Notes under the pieces: generated by a model | The model's input: only the letters and a program-made list of their open reading frames with translations | The model's database searches: none | Told to the model about the DNA's origin: nothing | Assembly (NCBI GenBank): GCA_937138955.1 | Contig: CAKZPJ010000622.1 | Span: forward strand, 1 to 8,318 | Length of the DNA stretch: 8,318 nt | DNA from: an uncultured Flammeovirgaceae bacterium | Lineage (GTDB): Bacteria > Bacteroidota > Bacteroidia > Cytophagales > Cyclobacteriaceae | Direction: 5' to 3' | In this document: positions 1 through 5,962 of the stretch, piece by piece | How positions within the stretch are numbered: position 1 is the first letter of the stretch | Layout: each line of letters begins with the position of its first letter | Program-made: the position numbers and the translations under genes

Positions 1-30
1 GCACTTTCCGTTTTTCGTCATTGATTCATC

Positions 31-65
31 ATTAGTCATTAGTCTTTAGTCATTAGTCATTAGTC
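31..65. repeat. Heptanucleotide tandem repeat, five units of ATTAGTC
   Basis: Five head-to-tail 7-base units are visible: ATTAGTC at 31-37 and 38-44, a variant TTTAGTC at 45-51, then ATTAGTC at 52-58 and 59-65. A more degenerate unit (ATTCATC) sits at 24-30. The array ends two bases before the pyrD start codon, so it makes up most of the visible upstream region. A unit of seven is not a multiple of three, and the pyrD frame meets a TAG at 47-49 inside the array, so the array is not translated as part of pyrD. Short heptamer repeats are known from intergenic regions of several bacterial groups and can change copy number by slippage; any effect on pyrD expression is inference. Confidence 0.85.
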
Positions 66-67
66 AT

Positions 68-1120
68 ATGTATAAATTTATTCTTCGCCCCCTACTCTTT
101 TTGTTAAAGCCAGAACAGGCTCATAAAGTAACTGTCGGTTTATTACGACTAGCAATGGCTATTCTTCCGGTCAAACACCTTTTTCAAAAAAGTCTGGAAG
201 TGAATAATCCTGATCTGACCCGAAATTTGTTTGGCTTAACATTTAAAAACCCAGTTGGATTAGCCGCGGGCTTCGATAAAGATGCTAAACTCATTGATGA
301 GATGGCAGCTTTGGGTTTTGGGTTTTTAGAAATTGGTACACTAACACCTCGCCCGCAAGCGGGTAACCCTCAACCTCGCTTATTTCGCTTACCGAAAGAT
401 CGTGGTTTGATTAATCGAATGGGATTCAATAATGCCGGAATTCACGCAGCAGCAGAACGATTAGCCAGACGAAAGTCGAATATCATTGTTGGTGGGAATA
501 TTGGCAAAAACAAAACCACTCCTAACAAAAATGCTACGGACGATTACGAGCAGTGCTTTGAATTACTTTTTCCACTGGTTGATTATTTTACGGTAAACGT
601 CAGTTCGCCCAACACTCCTGACTTGCGACAGCTTCAGGAAAAAGAACCGCTGTTCAATCTGCTTAATCATTTAAAAAAGCTGAATCAAAAGAAAGCAAAC
701 CCTAAACCAATTTTACTCAAAATTGCCCCAGACTTGAACAACACTCAGCTAGACGATATTATTGAAATCTGCTTGACTGTTCCGTTGGACGGCGTTATTG
801 CTACCAATACCACTATATCTCGCGAATCGCTTCAAACTAGTGACAATACTTTGCGAGCGATTGGAGCAGGTGGATTAAGCGGTCGAGCAATCCGACAACG
901 ATCAACCGAAGTAATTCGCTACATTCACCAGAAGTCAGGTGGTAAATTACCGATTATTGGTGTGGGGGGTATCAATAGTCCGGCAGATGCTTTGGAAAAA
1001 TTGGAGGCGGGAGCCAGTCTAGTACAACTTTATACCGGATACATTTACGAAGGTCCAGCTTTAGTACGAGATATCAACCGAGCTATTTTAACCAAGACCT
1101 CTGTTTACGCCGGAAACTAG
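68..1120 (+). CDS. pyrD: Dihydroorotate dehydrogenase (quinone), class 2
   Basis: This enzyme oxidises dihydroorotate to orotate in de novo pyrimidine synthesis and passes electrons through FMN to membrane quinone. The 350-residue length and nearly every conserved block match class 2 enzymes such as E. coli PyrD. The N-terminal 45 or so residues form the hydrophobic, quinone-binding and membrane-associating extension that class 1 enzymes lack. Visible motifs are GLAAGFDKD (64-72, with the FMN/substrate lysine K71), [14 protein letters not shown] (88-101), RMGFNN (117-122), NIGKNK (144-149), NVSSPNTP (177-184, catalytic base serine at S180), IATNTT (244-249), GGLSG (268-272), IGVGGI (297-302) and a C-terminal phosphate-binding segment around [16 protein letters not shown]. 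The start at 68 is the first possible start after an in-frame stop at 47-49 and fits the family N-terminus. rsmE follows after 10 nt, so the two are probably cotranscribed. No convincing promoter is visible in the 67 nt present upstream. Confidence 0.97.
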   Translation: MYKFILRPLLFLLKPEQAHKVTVGLLRLAMAILPVKHLFQKSLEVNNPDLTRNLFGLTFKNPVGLAAGFDKDAKLIDEMAALGFGFLEIGTLTPRPQAGNPQPRLFRLPKDRGLINRMGFNNAGIHAAAERLARRKSNIIVGGNIGKNKTTPNKNATDDYEQCFELLFPLVDYFTVNVSSPNTPDLRQLQEKEPLFNLLNHLKKLNQKKANPKPILLKIAPDLNNTQLDDIIEICLTVPLDGVIATNTTISRESLQTSDNTLRAIGAGGLSGRAIRQRSTEVIRYIHQKSGGKLPIIGVGGINSPADALEKLEAGASLVQLYTGYIYEGPALVRDINRAILTKTSVYAGN

Positions 1121-1130
1121 TATTATTTCT

Positions 1131-1847
1131 ATGGCTATTTTTTACCAACCAGCCGTTGCCGAGGGTGTTGATTTTCTGACTGAAGAAGAATCTCGGCACT
1201 GCGTAAAAGTATTACGATTGCGTCCAAATGACCCGATTACGGTTGTAGACGGAAAAGGCACTTACTACCAGTCGGTAATCCAGGAGACAAATCCTAAACG
1301 TTGTACATTTAATATCGTTAGCCAACGCCATCAACCCCCTCTCCCCTACTCTATTAACCTGCTAATCGCTCCTACCAAAAACTTAGATCGGATGGAATGG
1401 ATGGTTGAAAAACTCACTGAAATTGGTGTGGATAGCATTCAGTTTATTGAGTGTGATTATTCCGAACGAAGAGTGCTCAAATTGGAGCGCTTGCAGCGAA
1501 AAGCGGTGAGTGCCATGAAGCAGTCCGGTCGGGCTTTACTCCCTACTTTATCAGAAATGCAACCTCTAACTTCTGAGCAACTTAAGATACCAGAAAGTAC
1601 TCAAAATTTTATCGCGCATATTGATGAAGACCATCACCAACCACTCAGTCAGTTGGCTCAAGCTAACAAATCTTATCTAGTACTGATTGGCCCAGAAGGC
1701 GGCTTCAGCCCGAAAGAGATATCATGGGCTACGGAGCAATATTCCAAGATGGTCAGTCTGGGTGATTATCGGCTGAGAACCGAAACCGCCGGGTTAGCCG
1801 CCTGCCAAACACTTCATATCATTAATTATCTGCACCCAGTTGAGTAA
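1131..1847 (+). CDS. rsmE: 16S rRNA (uracil(1498)-N3)-methyltransferase
   Basis: RsmE uses S-adenosylmethionine to methylate N3 of U1498 in 16S rRNA, in the small-subunit decoding region. At 238 residues it has the usual family size. The N-terminal part (about 1-70) is the PUA-like RNA-binding domain, with the characteristic EESRHCVKVLRLRPND (19-34) and VVDGKG (38-43). The rest is a SPOUT (trefoil-knot) methyltransferase domain: APTKNLDRMEWMVEKLTEIGV (80-100), the ERR/KAVSAMKQSGR stretch (112-134), IGPEGGFSPKEI (186-197) and LGDYRLRTETAGLAA (210-224), the last two forming the knot that binds the cofactor. The gene starts 10 nt after pyrD on the same strand, which suggests one transcript. No good intrinsic terminator is seen in the 62-bp convergent gap that follows. 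The 3' end faces the minus-strand crotonase gene. Confidence 0.96.
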   Translation: MAIFYQPAVAEGVDFLTEEESRHCVKVLRLRPNDPITVVDGKGTYYQSVIQETNPKRCTFNIVSQRHQPPLPYSINLLIAPTKNLDRMEWMVEKLTEIGVDSIQFIECDYSERRVLKLERLQRKAVSAMKQSGRALLPTLSEMQPLTSEQLKIPESTQNFIAHIDEDHHQPLSQLAQANKSYLVLIGPEGGFSPKEISWATEQYSKMVSLGDYRLRTETAGLAACQTLHIINYLHPVE

Positions 1848-1911
1848 TCTGCTCAAGAAGGTCACTTGTCTCATTTTCTGCATAAAAATTAATCCGAATC
1901 GTAGATGAGCT
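1822..1911 (-). pseudogene. Possible C-terminal remnant of an unidentified protein (low confidence)
   Basis: Read on the minus strand just past the crotonase stop codon, and in a different frame from it, this stretch stays open and reads as plausible protein: SSTIRINFYAENETSD followed by LLEQITQLGADN and a TAA at 1822-1824. The frame is closed upstream by a TAG at 1942-1944, inside the crotonase gene, and has no start codon, so it cannot be an intact gene. The pattern S-x-x-R-x-x-F ... N ... D-L-L resembles the C-terminal end of class V aminotransferases, but that is a guess from a short match. The last part is antisense to the end of rsmE. It could equally be a chance open stretch; about 30 codons without a stop is not rare. 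Confidence 0.2.
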
Positions 1912-2692
1912 ATTTTCCCCGAAACGTTGGCTTTCTCTTTTCTAGAAACGCTCGGATTCCTTCCTGATGATCTTCGGTAGCCGCGGCTTGATCTTGAATT
2001 TGGGCCTCATAATCCAGTACTTCCGTCAGACTCATTTCGTATGATTGATTGAGCATTTGCTTAATCATACCAATGGTTTTAGTAGGCGCGTGGGCAAACT
2101 TTTTAGCTATCTGATAAGTAGCAGACGCTAACTGCTCGTGCTCAACTACCTGATTAGCTAGTCCAATTTGAACCGCCTCTTCGGAACCTACGGTTTTTCC
2201 GGTACTTGCCAGCTCAAATGCTCGTAGTGATCCCACCATCCGGGGTAGAAAGTAGGTAGAACCGGAGTCCATCACTAGGCCAATTCCTACAAATAGTTCT
2301 GCGAGACTAGCCTTGTCACTGGCAATAATCATATCACATGCTAGAGCTAAGGAGCAACCGGCACCCGCGGCTAAACCGTTGAGCTGACAGATAATGGGTT
2401 TTGGCAAATTACGCATCGCCAGAATTAGCGGATTATAGTACGTTCGCACAGCTTCGGAATAGGTTGTGCCCGTCAGTTCGGTTTGCGCAGCCTTTAGGTC
2501 TTGCCCTGAGCAAAATGCTGCCCCATTTCCCGTAAGGATTATCGCTCTCACGGCTAAATCCTCCCGAGCCTCATCAAATGCTTGCTTCAATTCTACTTTA
2601 ATCTGATTGTTTAGTGCATTGTAGACCTCAGGGCGATTCAAAGTAATTTTTCCTATTTCTTCGCTAACTTCGTAGATAATATGTTGGAACAT
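1910..2692 (-). CDS. Enoyl-CoA hydratase/isomerase (crotonase) family protein, PaaG-like
   Basis: This is a 260-residue cytoplasmic crotonase-fold enzyme acting on a CoA thioester. The oxyanion-hole segments are clear: AFCSGQDL (59-66) and NGLAAGAGCSLALACD (105-120). In the second active-site region GIGLVMDSGSTYFLPRMVG (136-154) carries an aspartate (D142) where PaaG-type isomerases have their catalytic Asp, in the consensus GL(I/V)PDSGGT. The C-terminus (FLEKRKPTFRGK) is also typical of PaaG. PaaG interconverts ring-1,2-epoxyphenylacetyl-CoA and its oxepin in phenylacetate degradation and can also isomerise cis-3/trans-2 enoyl-CoA. Two residues deviate from the usual motif (M141 for Pro, S145 for Gly). 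No other phenylacetate gene is present in the window, so a fatty-acid-type enoyl-CoA isomerase or hydratase role is as likely; the family call is firm and the substrate is not. No matching TTG/TAnnTTTG promoter was found directly upstream. Confidence 0.88.
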   Translation of the reverse strand: MFQHIIYEVSEEIGKITLNRPEVYNALNNQIKVELKQAFDEAREDLAVRAIILTGNGAAFCSGQDLKAAQTELTGTTYSEAVRTYYNPLILAMRNLPKPIICQLNGLAAGAGCSLALACDMIIASDKASLAELFVGIGLVMDSGSTYFLPRMVGSLRAFELASTGKTVGSEEAVQIGLANQVVEHEQLASATYQIAKKFAHAPTKTIGMIKQMLNQSYEMSLTEVLDYEAQIQDQAAATEDHQEGIRAFLEKRKPTFRGK

Positions 2693-2819
2693 TCGACTGT
2701 TGATTAGTTACAAGTTGAAGGATTATAATGTTATAAGCTCACATACTTACACATTCTACAGCTGGGTGGCTGCTTTGTGCCCCCAACTTCTTTCTCCCAT
2801 CTTCCTTCTCCATTATCAG

Positions 2820-2849
2820 TTGTTTCATCCGTAAATTTGTCTAGCTTTG
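2820..2849 (+). promoter_or_regulatory. Bacteroidota-type promoter of the tRNA-Leu gene
   Basis: A -33 TTG at 2820-2822 is followed after 19 nt by TAGCTTTG at 2842-2849, a perfect match to the Bacteroidota -7 element TAnnTTTG. Transcription would start about 5-8 nt beyond the element, around 2854-2857, immediately before the mature tRNA 5' end at 2858. A second perfect -7-like string, TAAATTTG at 2832-2839, lies within the spacer but has no TTG at a suitable distance. The call is from motif and position only. Confidence 0.65.
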
Positions 2850-2857
2850 CAACACTT

Positions 2858-2941
2858 GCGCACGTGGTGGAATTGGTAGACACGCTGTCTTGAGGGGGCA
2901 GTGCCTTAACTGGCGTGGAAGTTCGAATCTTCTCGCGCGCA
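2858..2941 (+). tRNA. tRNA-Leu, anticodon GAG (reads CUC/CUU)
   Basis: The 84-nt sequence folds as a class II tRNA. The acceptor stem pairs 2858-2864 (GCGCACG) with 2934-2940 (CGCGCGC). The D arm uses GTG/CAC around a loop containing ATTGGTAGA. The anticodon stem is CTGTC/GGCAG with loop TTGAGGG and anticodon GAG at 2892-2894. The long variable arm (2902-2916) has a GCC/GGC stem, as expected for Leu, and the T arm is GGAAG/CTTCT around TTCGAAT. The discriminator is A2941, correct for leucine. CCA is not encoded (CAC follows), so it must be added by the CCA-adding enzyme. One acceptor-stem position, A2862 opposite C2936 (tRNA 5-68), is an A·C mismatch, and position 49-65 is a G·U pair. The gene stands alone between its own promoter and terminator. 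Confidence 0.95.
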
Positions 2942-2944
2942 CAC

Positions 2945-2977
2945 AAGCCTCACCTTCTGGTGTAGGCTTTTGTTTTT
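2945..2977 (+). terminator. Rho-independent terminator of the tRNA-Leu gene
   Basis: The hairpin arms are AAGCCT plus CACC (2945-2954) and GGTG plus AGGCTT (2959-2962 and 2964-2969), separated by a TTCT loop and with one bulged T at 2963. A T-rich tract (TTTGTTTTT) runs to 2977. It begins three bases after the mature tRNA end. On the minus strand no T-tract follows the hairpin, so it should work only for the tRNA, not for the facing SMP-30-family gene whose stop codon is at 2979-2981. Confidence 0.88.
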
Positions 2978-2978
2978 A

Positions 2979-3842
2979 TCAGCCGGCGTAAAAATTAGCT
3001 CTTACCCCTTTCACCCCGGGTTTTACCGAGAATAACGATCCTGCTAGTGGCTCATCTTCAGGGTCAGTATTTTCTGAAATTGTAGTAATAAAGAGCGTAT
3101 CCAGGTTTTCGCCACCAAAGGTGCAACTCGATGTTTTTTTAGCCGGAACATCGACTTGTTCTATAATTTTTCCTGTTTCAGAATCAACTGCAATAATGCG
3201 CCCACCGTCATAAATAGCCACCCACAGATTTCCGTCCCCATCAATCGTCATTCCATCGGGAACCCCCACTGCTGGGTCAATAGATATTACTTTACGCTCA
3301 TGGTTAATAGCAGCCGTCTCTAAATCAAAGTGGTAGCAGTCTACGCAACCTTTCAGTGAATCAATAAAGTAAAACCACTGGTTATCTGCTGACCAAATCA
3401 ATCCATTAGAAATATAAATATTATCTAATTTACGCTCTACATTATAATTTATATCCAACATATAAAGGCTACCCTGAGGCTCTTTGGGATTAATTTGCAT
3501 AGTACCCGCCCAGAGTCGCCCATTAGCATCTACCTTCCCGTCATTAAAGCGGTTTTCTGGCAAGTGAGCTTCGGGATTTTCAATCATTGTTAACTCCCTA
3601 CTGGCTTCATCGTACAAGCCGAAACCATTTTGTAAAGCTAGTACCAAACCATCACTACTACGAGGTATTACTGATCCTACGTATTGCCCAATTTCATAAA
3701 CCTGATTTTCACCGCTTTTAGGATTAAACTTACATACCTGCCCCCGTAGTATATCTACACAATACAAACAATCGTGGCGATAATCCCAAACAGGGCCTTC
3801 ACCTACAATAGCATTCCACTTCAATAGTAATTCTGCTTTCAT
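2979..3842 (-). CDS. SMP-30/gluconolactonase/LRE family protein (probable sugar lactonase)
   Basis: This is a 287-residue cytoplasmic six-bladed beta-propeller of the SMP-30/regucalcin/gluconolactonase family, whose members are metal-dependent lactone hydrolases in sugar-acid pathways. Expected metal ligands are present: E15 in GEGPVWD, N146 in ISNGLIWS and D196 in VPDGMTIDGDGNLWVA, corresponding to E18, N154 and D204 of human regucalcin. Other hallmarks are NRFNDGKVDANGRLWAGTM (97-115) and TSSCTFGGENLDTLFITT (237-254). The ATG at 3842 is chosen because it puts GEGP at the family's usual distance from the N-terminus; an in-frame GTG at 3872 would only add MCSKIINLLI, which matches nothing in the family. 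The exact lactone (glucono-, galactono-, arabino- or other) cannot be read from the sequence, and no sugar-catabolic neighbour helps. There is no terminator of its own before the tRNA unit. Confidence 0.9.
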   Translation of the reverse strand: MKAELLLKWNAIVGEGPVWDYRHDCLYCVDILRGQVCKFNPKSGENQVYEIGQYVGSVIPRSSDGLVLALQNGFGLYDEASRELTMIENPEAHLPENRFNDGKVDANGRLWAGTMQINPKEPQGSLYMLDINYNVERKLDNIYISNGLIWSADNQWFYFIDSLKGCVDCYHFDLETAAINHERKVISIDPAVGVPDGMTIDGDGNLWVAIYDGGRIIAVDSETGKIIEQVDVPAKKTSSCTFGGENLDTLFITTISENTDPEDEPLAGSLFSVKPGVKGVRANFYAG

Positions 3843-3949
3843 TATCAGCAAATTAATAATTTTTGAACACACACAATATGGTCACCTTAAGCGAACACAT
3901 AAATTTCTCAGGTAGAAATCACATTCAATATAACTTTAATAATTAAAAT

Positions 3950-3980
3950 TTGCATTTTTATTACATATGTTGTAAATTTA
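3950..3980 (+). promoter_or_regulatory. Probable promoter of the LVIVD/DUF4114 lipoprotein gene
   Basis: TTTG at 3949-3952 supplies a -33 TTG (3950-3952). After 20 nt it is followed by TAAATTTA at 3973-3980, one base off the -7 consensus TAnnTTTG. The start of transcription would fall near 3985-3988, leaving a leader of about 30 nt before the ATG at 4016. The surrounding 173-bp divergent intergenic region (3843-4015) is very AT-rich, which raises the chance of false matches. No equally good promoter was found for the minus-strand SMP-30-family gene. Confidence 0.45.
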
Positions 3981-4015
3981 ACAACTATTAGTTCTGAATA
4001 TTAACATCTAGTAAT

Positions 4016-5899
4016 ATGAATTTACGTTTAAATAGTGGATTCTTTGCCATTTTACTGGTGGCTTTGATTTCTGCTTGTCAGCCCTCTTCGGAAGTTGACA
4101 TTGAAAGTACCCCTGATATTATTGTTCGAAACGATAATAGTCAGGATGCGCGCATCTACTTATCAGAAGGTGATAAAGTACTACCTTTTGAGGAAGTATC
4201 TACTACCGCTAAAAATGGTAGAATACAGGCCGAGCCCGCTGAAGACCTAAACTACGTATTAGTGCTACGGGCACAGGTAGATCCGCCTCAGTGGCAAGAT
4301 AGCAAGTTGCAGGCTTCTCATGTAACTGTAGAAAACGGATTAGCTTACGTAACATACAATACCCAAGGTAGCACCTTTCTTGGAGGTTTAGATATTATTA
4401 ATGTCCAAAACCCCAGAAATGCCACCTTAGTTGCTCAAGCAATCTATCCGAATACTGAATTTAGTTCGGTAGCCGTAGATAATAGCACTATTTACTTAGC
4501 TGGTGCTCAATTAGATGAAGATAGCCTTTCATCTCCGGCCATCTTGGAGATCGTGATTTACCAAGATAGCTTATCTACCGAACGGAAGACGATTGATGTA
4601 CCCGGATACGTAAGTACCGATGTGAAAGTAGATCAAAATTTCATTTACGTTACCCACGGTTCTACCGGTGGATTGAGCATTTACAATAAGACTAGCCTTG
4701 AGTTGGTGGAGACTGTTCCTTTAGATGATGCTCGTTCTTTACTGGTGTCAGACGATCAGGTAACTGTAATGCAAGGTAGCCCCGCACGGATTACCACAAT
4801 TCAAAAGAACTCCTGGCAAATCATACAGACTTTAGCCACGGAGGGGGCTAATGAGGTTGGAGCAAAATCAGTTTTTGCTATGTCTGACGATACCTATTTT
4901 GTACCAGCCGGACAGGAAGGGTTGAAATTACTGAGCCGACCTGGTGGGTCGCTAACCCAGCATATAACCATTTCTGAAGTTGAGGACGTTGAAGCGATTA
5001 ACTTGACTTGTAATGGGGTTTCTTATGCCAGCGATAAAGTATTTGCGGCTAATGGAGCGGCAGGAATGTACGTAATGCATCAGGTAGATGAAGATTTTCA
5101 ATTGTTCGGGTCAGTTCAATTTCCAGCATCAGCTAATTATGTGATGAGCCAGGAAAACCTACTTTTTGTGGCTACTGGTACCGAAGGCTTGCAAATTGTT
5201 GAAATTGTTGAGTATGATCCTGAAGCCGGTGATTATATTACCATCGGAGGTTGGAACGAATACGGTCGTCCAGACTATCTATGCGAAACTAGGACTGAGA
5301 TTAATGCCGATATTGAAGCCCGCCTCAATCAGCAGTTCATTGCCGGTGATGATCTAACCCAGCGTCAGCCAGATTGGTTTCTAGCGACTGTTTTGACTGA
5401 TATTGCTTTGCTGGAAGATACTGATTTAGAAATTACGGTAGTAGGCGAGTCAACCCACCATAAAAATACTATCGGATACTATACGTACCCCAATAATACC
5501 AGGCCGGAGAGTCCTAACGATCTTACGGATCAAACTGTTCTATTCCCCAATGCTACGGTTACCCTTAGCGAAAGTCACTTAATGAAAGGCGACAAAGTAT
5601 GTCTACCTGGCTTCTCAGGGGGAAATACGCTTGGCTTCTTCCTGCACTTTAAGGGGTTTGTAGATGAAGAAGTTACCACAGGGTATCAAACTCACTATTC
5701 TAGCTGGTGGCTTCATAAAAACCGCCCCATTAAGCAACAAAATATTGTATTAGCTATTCCTGAGCAACAAACGTTAGTTCTTGCTTACGAAGATATACAG
5801 CGTCCTTACCATGACCAGGACTTTGACGATGGGGTATTTTTACTTACGTTCAGCAATCCAGATGCCGTAAATTGGTCGGCTTTTCCAGAACTACCTTAA
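4016..5899 (+). CDS. Lipoprotein with LVIVD-type beta-propeller and C-terminal DUF4114-like domain
   Basis: The 627-residue protein starts with a lipoprotein signal peptide: a hydrophobic core (FFAILLVALI) and lipobox ISAC, with the lipidated cysteine at C21. Residues about 95-400 show seven repeats of a beta-rich unit in which a YV/VF strand is followed by a G-[LM]-x-[ILV] strand. The best are GGLDIINVQNP (123-133), GGLSIYN (218-224), EGLKLLS, AGMYVMH and EGLQIVEI (390-397), which resemble LVIVD repeats; this predicts a seven-bladed propeller. After a linker (about 428-468), residues 470-613 match DUF4114: KNTIGYYTYP (483-492), a FPNATVTL block, GFFLHF, and near the end a YEDIQRPYHDQDFDDGVF segment with an acidic loop D600, D602, D604, D605 that looks suited to Ca2+. 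The function is unknown; a cell-surface binding or adhesion role is inference. It diverges from the SMP-30-family gene and ends in a strong terminator. Confidence 0.85.
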   Translation: MNLRLNSGFFAILLVALISACQPSSEVDIESTPDIIVRNDNSQDARIYLSEGDKVLPFEEVSTTAKNGRIQAEPAEDLNYVLVLRAQVDPPQWQDSKLQASHVTVENGLAYVTYNTQGSTFLGGLDIINVQNPRNATLVAQAIYPNTEFSSVAVDNSTIYLAGAQLDEDSLSSPAILEIVIYQDSLSTERKTIDVPGYVSTDVKVDQNFIYVTHGSTGGLSIYNKTSLELVETVPLDDARSLLVSDDQVTVMQGSPARITTIQKNSWQIIQTLATEGANEVGAKSVFAMSDDTYFVPAGQEGLKLLSRPGGSLTQHITISEVEDVEAINLTCNGVSYASDKVFAANGAAGMYVMHQVDEDFQLFGSVQFPASANYVMSQENLLFVATGTEGLQIVEIVEYDPEAGDYITIGGWNEYGRPDYLCETRTEINADIEARLNQQFIAGDDLTQRQPDWFLATVLTDIALLEDTDLEITVVGESTHHKNTIGYYTYPNNTRPESPNDLTDQTVLFPNATVTLSESHLMKGDKVCLPGFSGGNTLGFFLHFKGFVDEEVTTGYQTHYSSWWLHKNRPIKQQNIVLAIPEQQTLVLAYEDIQRPYHDQDFDDGVFLLTFSNPDAVNWSAFPELP

Positions 5900-5921
5900 T
5901 TTCAGATTGCTAACTTCTGAC

Positions 5922-5962
5922 AAAACCTCCGAACAGTATCCACTTTCGGAGGTTTTTCTTTT
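5922..5962 (+). terminator. Strong Rho-independent terminator whose T-tract abuts the next start codon
   Basis: A perfect 12-bp stem pairs AAAACCTCCGAA (5922-5933) with TTCGGAGGTTTT (5945-5956) around an 11-nt loop. The T-rich run TTTTTCTTTT (5953-5962) follows and directly touches the ATG at 5963. It should end transcripts of the lipoprotein gene. The 3' arm holds GGAGG (5948-5952), 10 nt before that ATG, so on any read-through transcript the hairpin would hide a Shine-Dalgarno-like sequence. Confidence 0.9.

Noticed and set aside
1841..1857. TTGAG/CTCAA hairpin at the rsmE stop as a terminator
   Set aside because: The stem has only five pairs and no T-tract follows on the plus strand, so it is too weak to call.
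2693..2760. Promoter for the crotonase gene, including a TATAAT-like string on the minus strand
   Set aside because: No TAnnTTTG with a suitably spaced TTG is present, and an E. coli-type TATAAT in AT-rich Bacteroidota DNA is weak evidence.
2731..2946. 71-codon minus-strand open frame across the tRNA-Leu gene
   Set aside because: It is antisense to the tRNA. Its IRTSTP-type peptide is the translation commonly produced by reading the reverse of a tRNA T arm, a known source of false genes, and it has no other support.
3843..3872. GTG start at 3872 adding ten residues to the SMP-30-family protein
   Set aside because: The ATG at 3842 places the conserved GEGP motif at the usual distance from the N-terminus, and the extra residues match nothing in the family.
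5166..5357. 63-codon plus-strand open frame within the lipoprotein gene
   Set aside because: It lies wholly inside the lipoprotein coding region in another frame, with no recognisable motif and no promoter of its own.
5872..5904. TTG plus TAATTTCA as a promoter for the carbonic anhydrase-like gene
   Set aside because: The -7 element mismatches at its last two bases, the spacer is 22 nt, and transcripts would have to pass through the strong terminator before the start codon.
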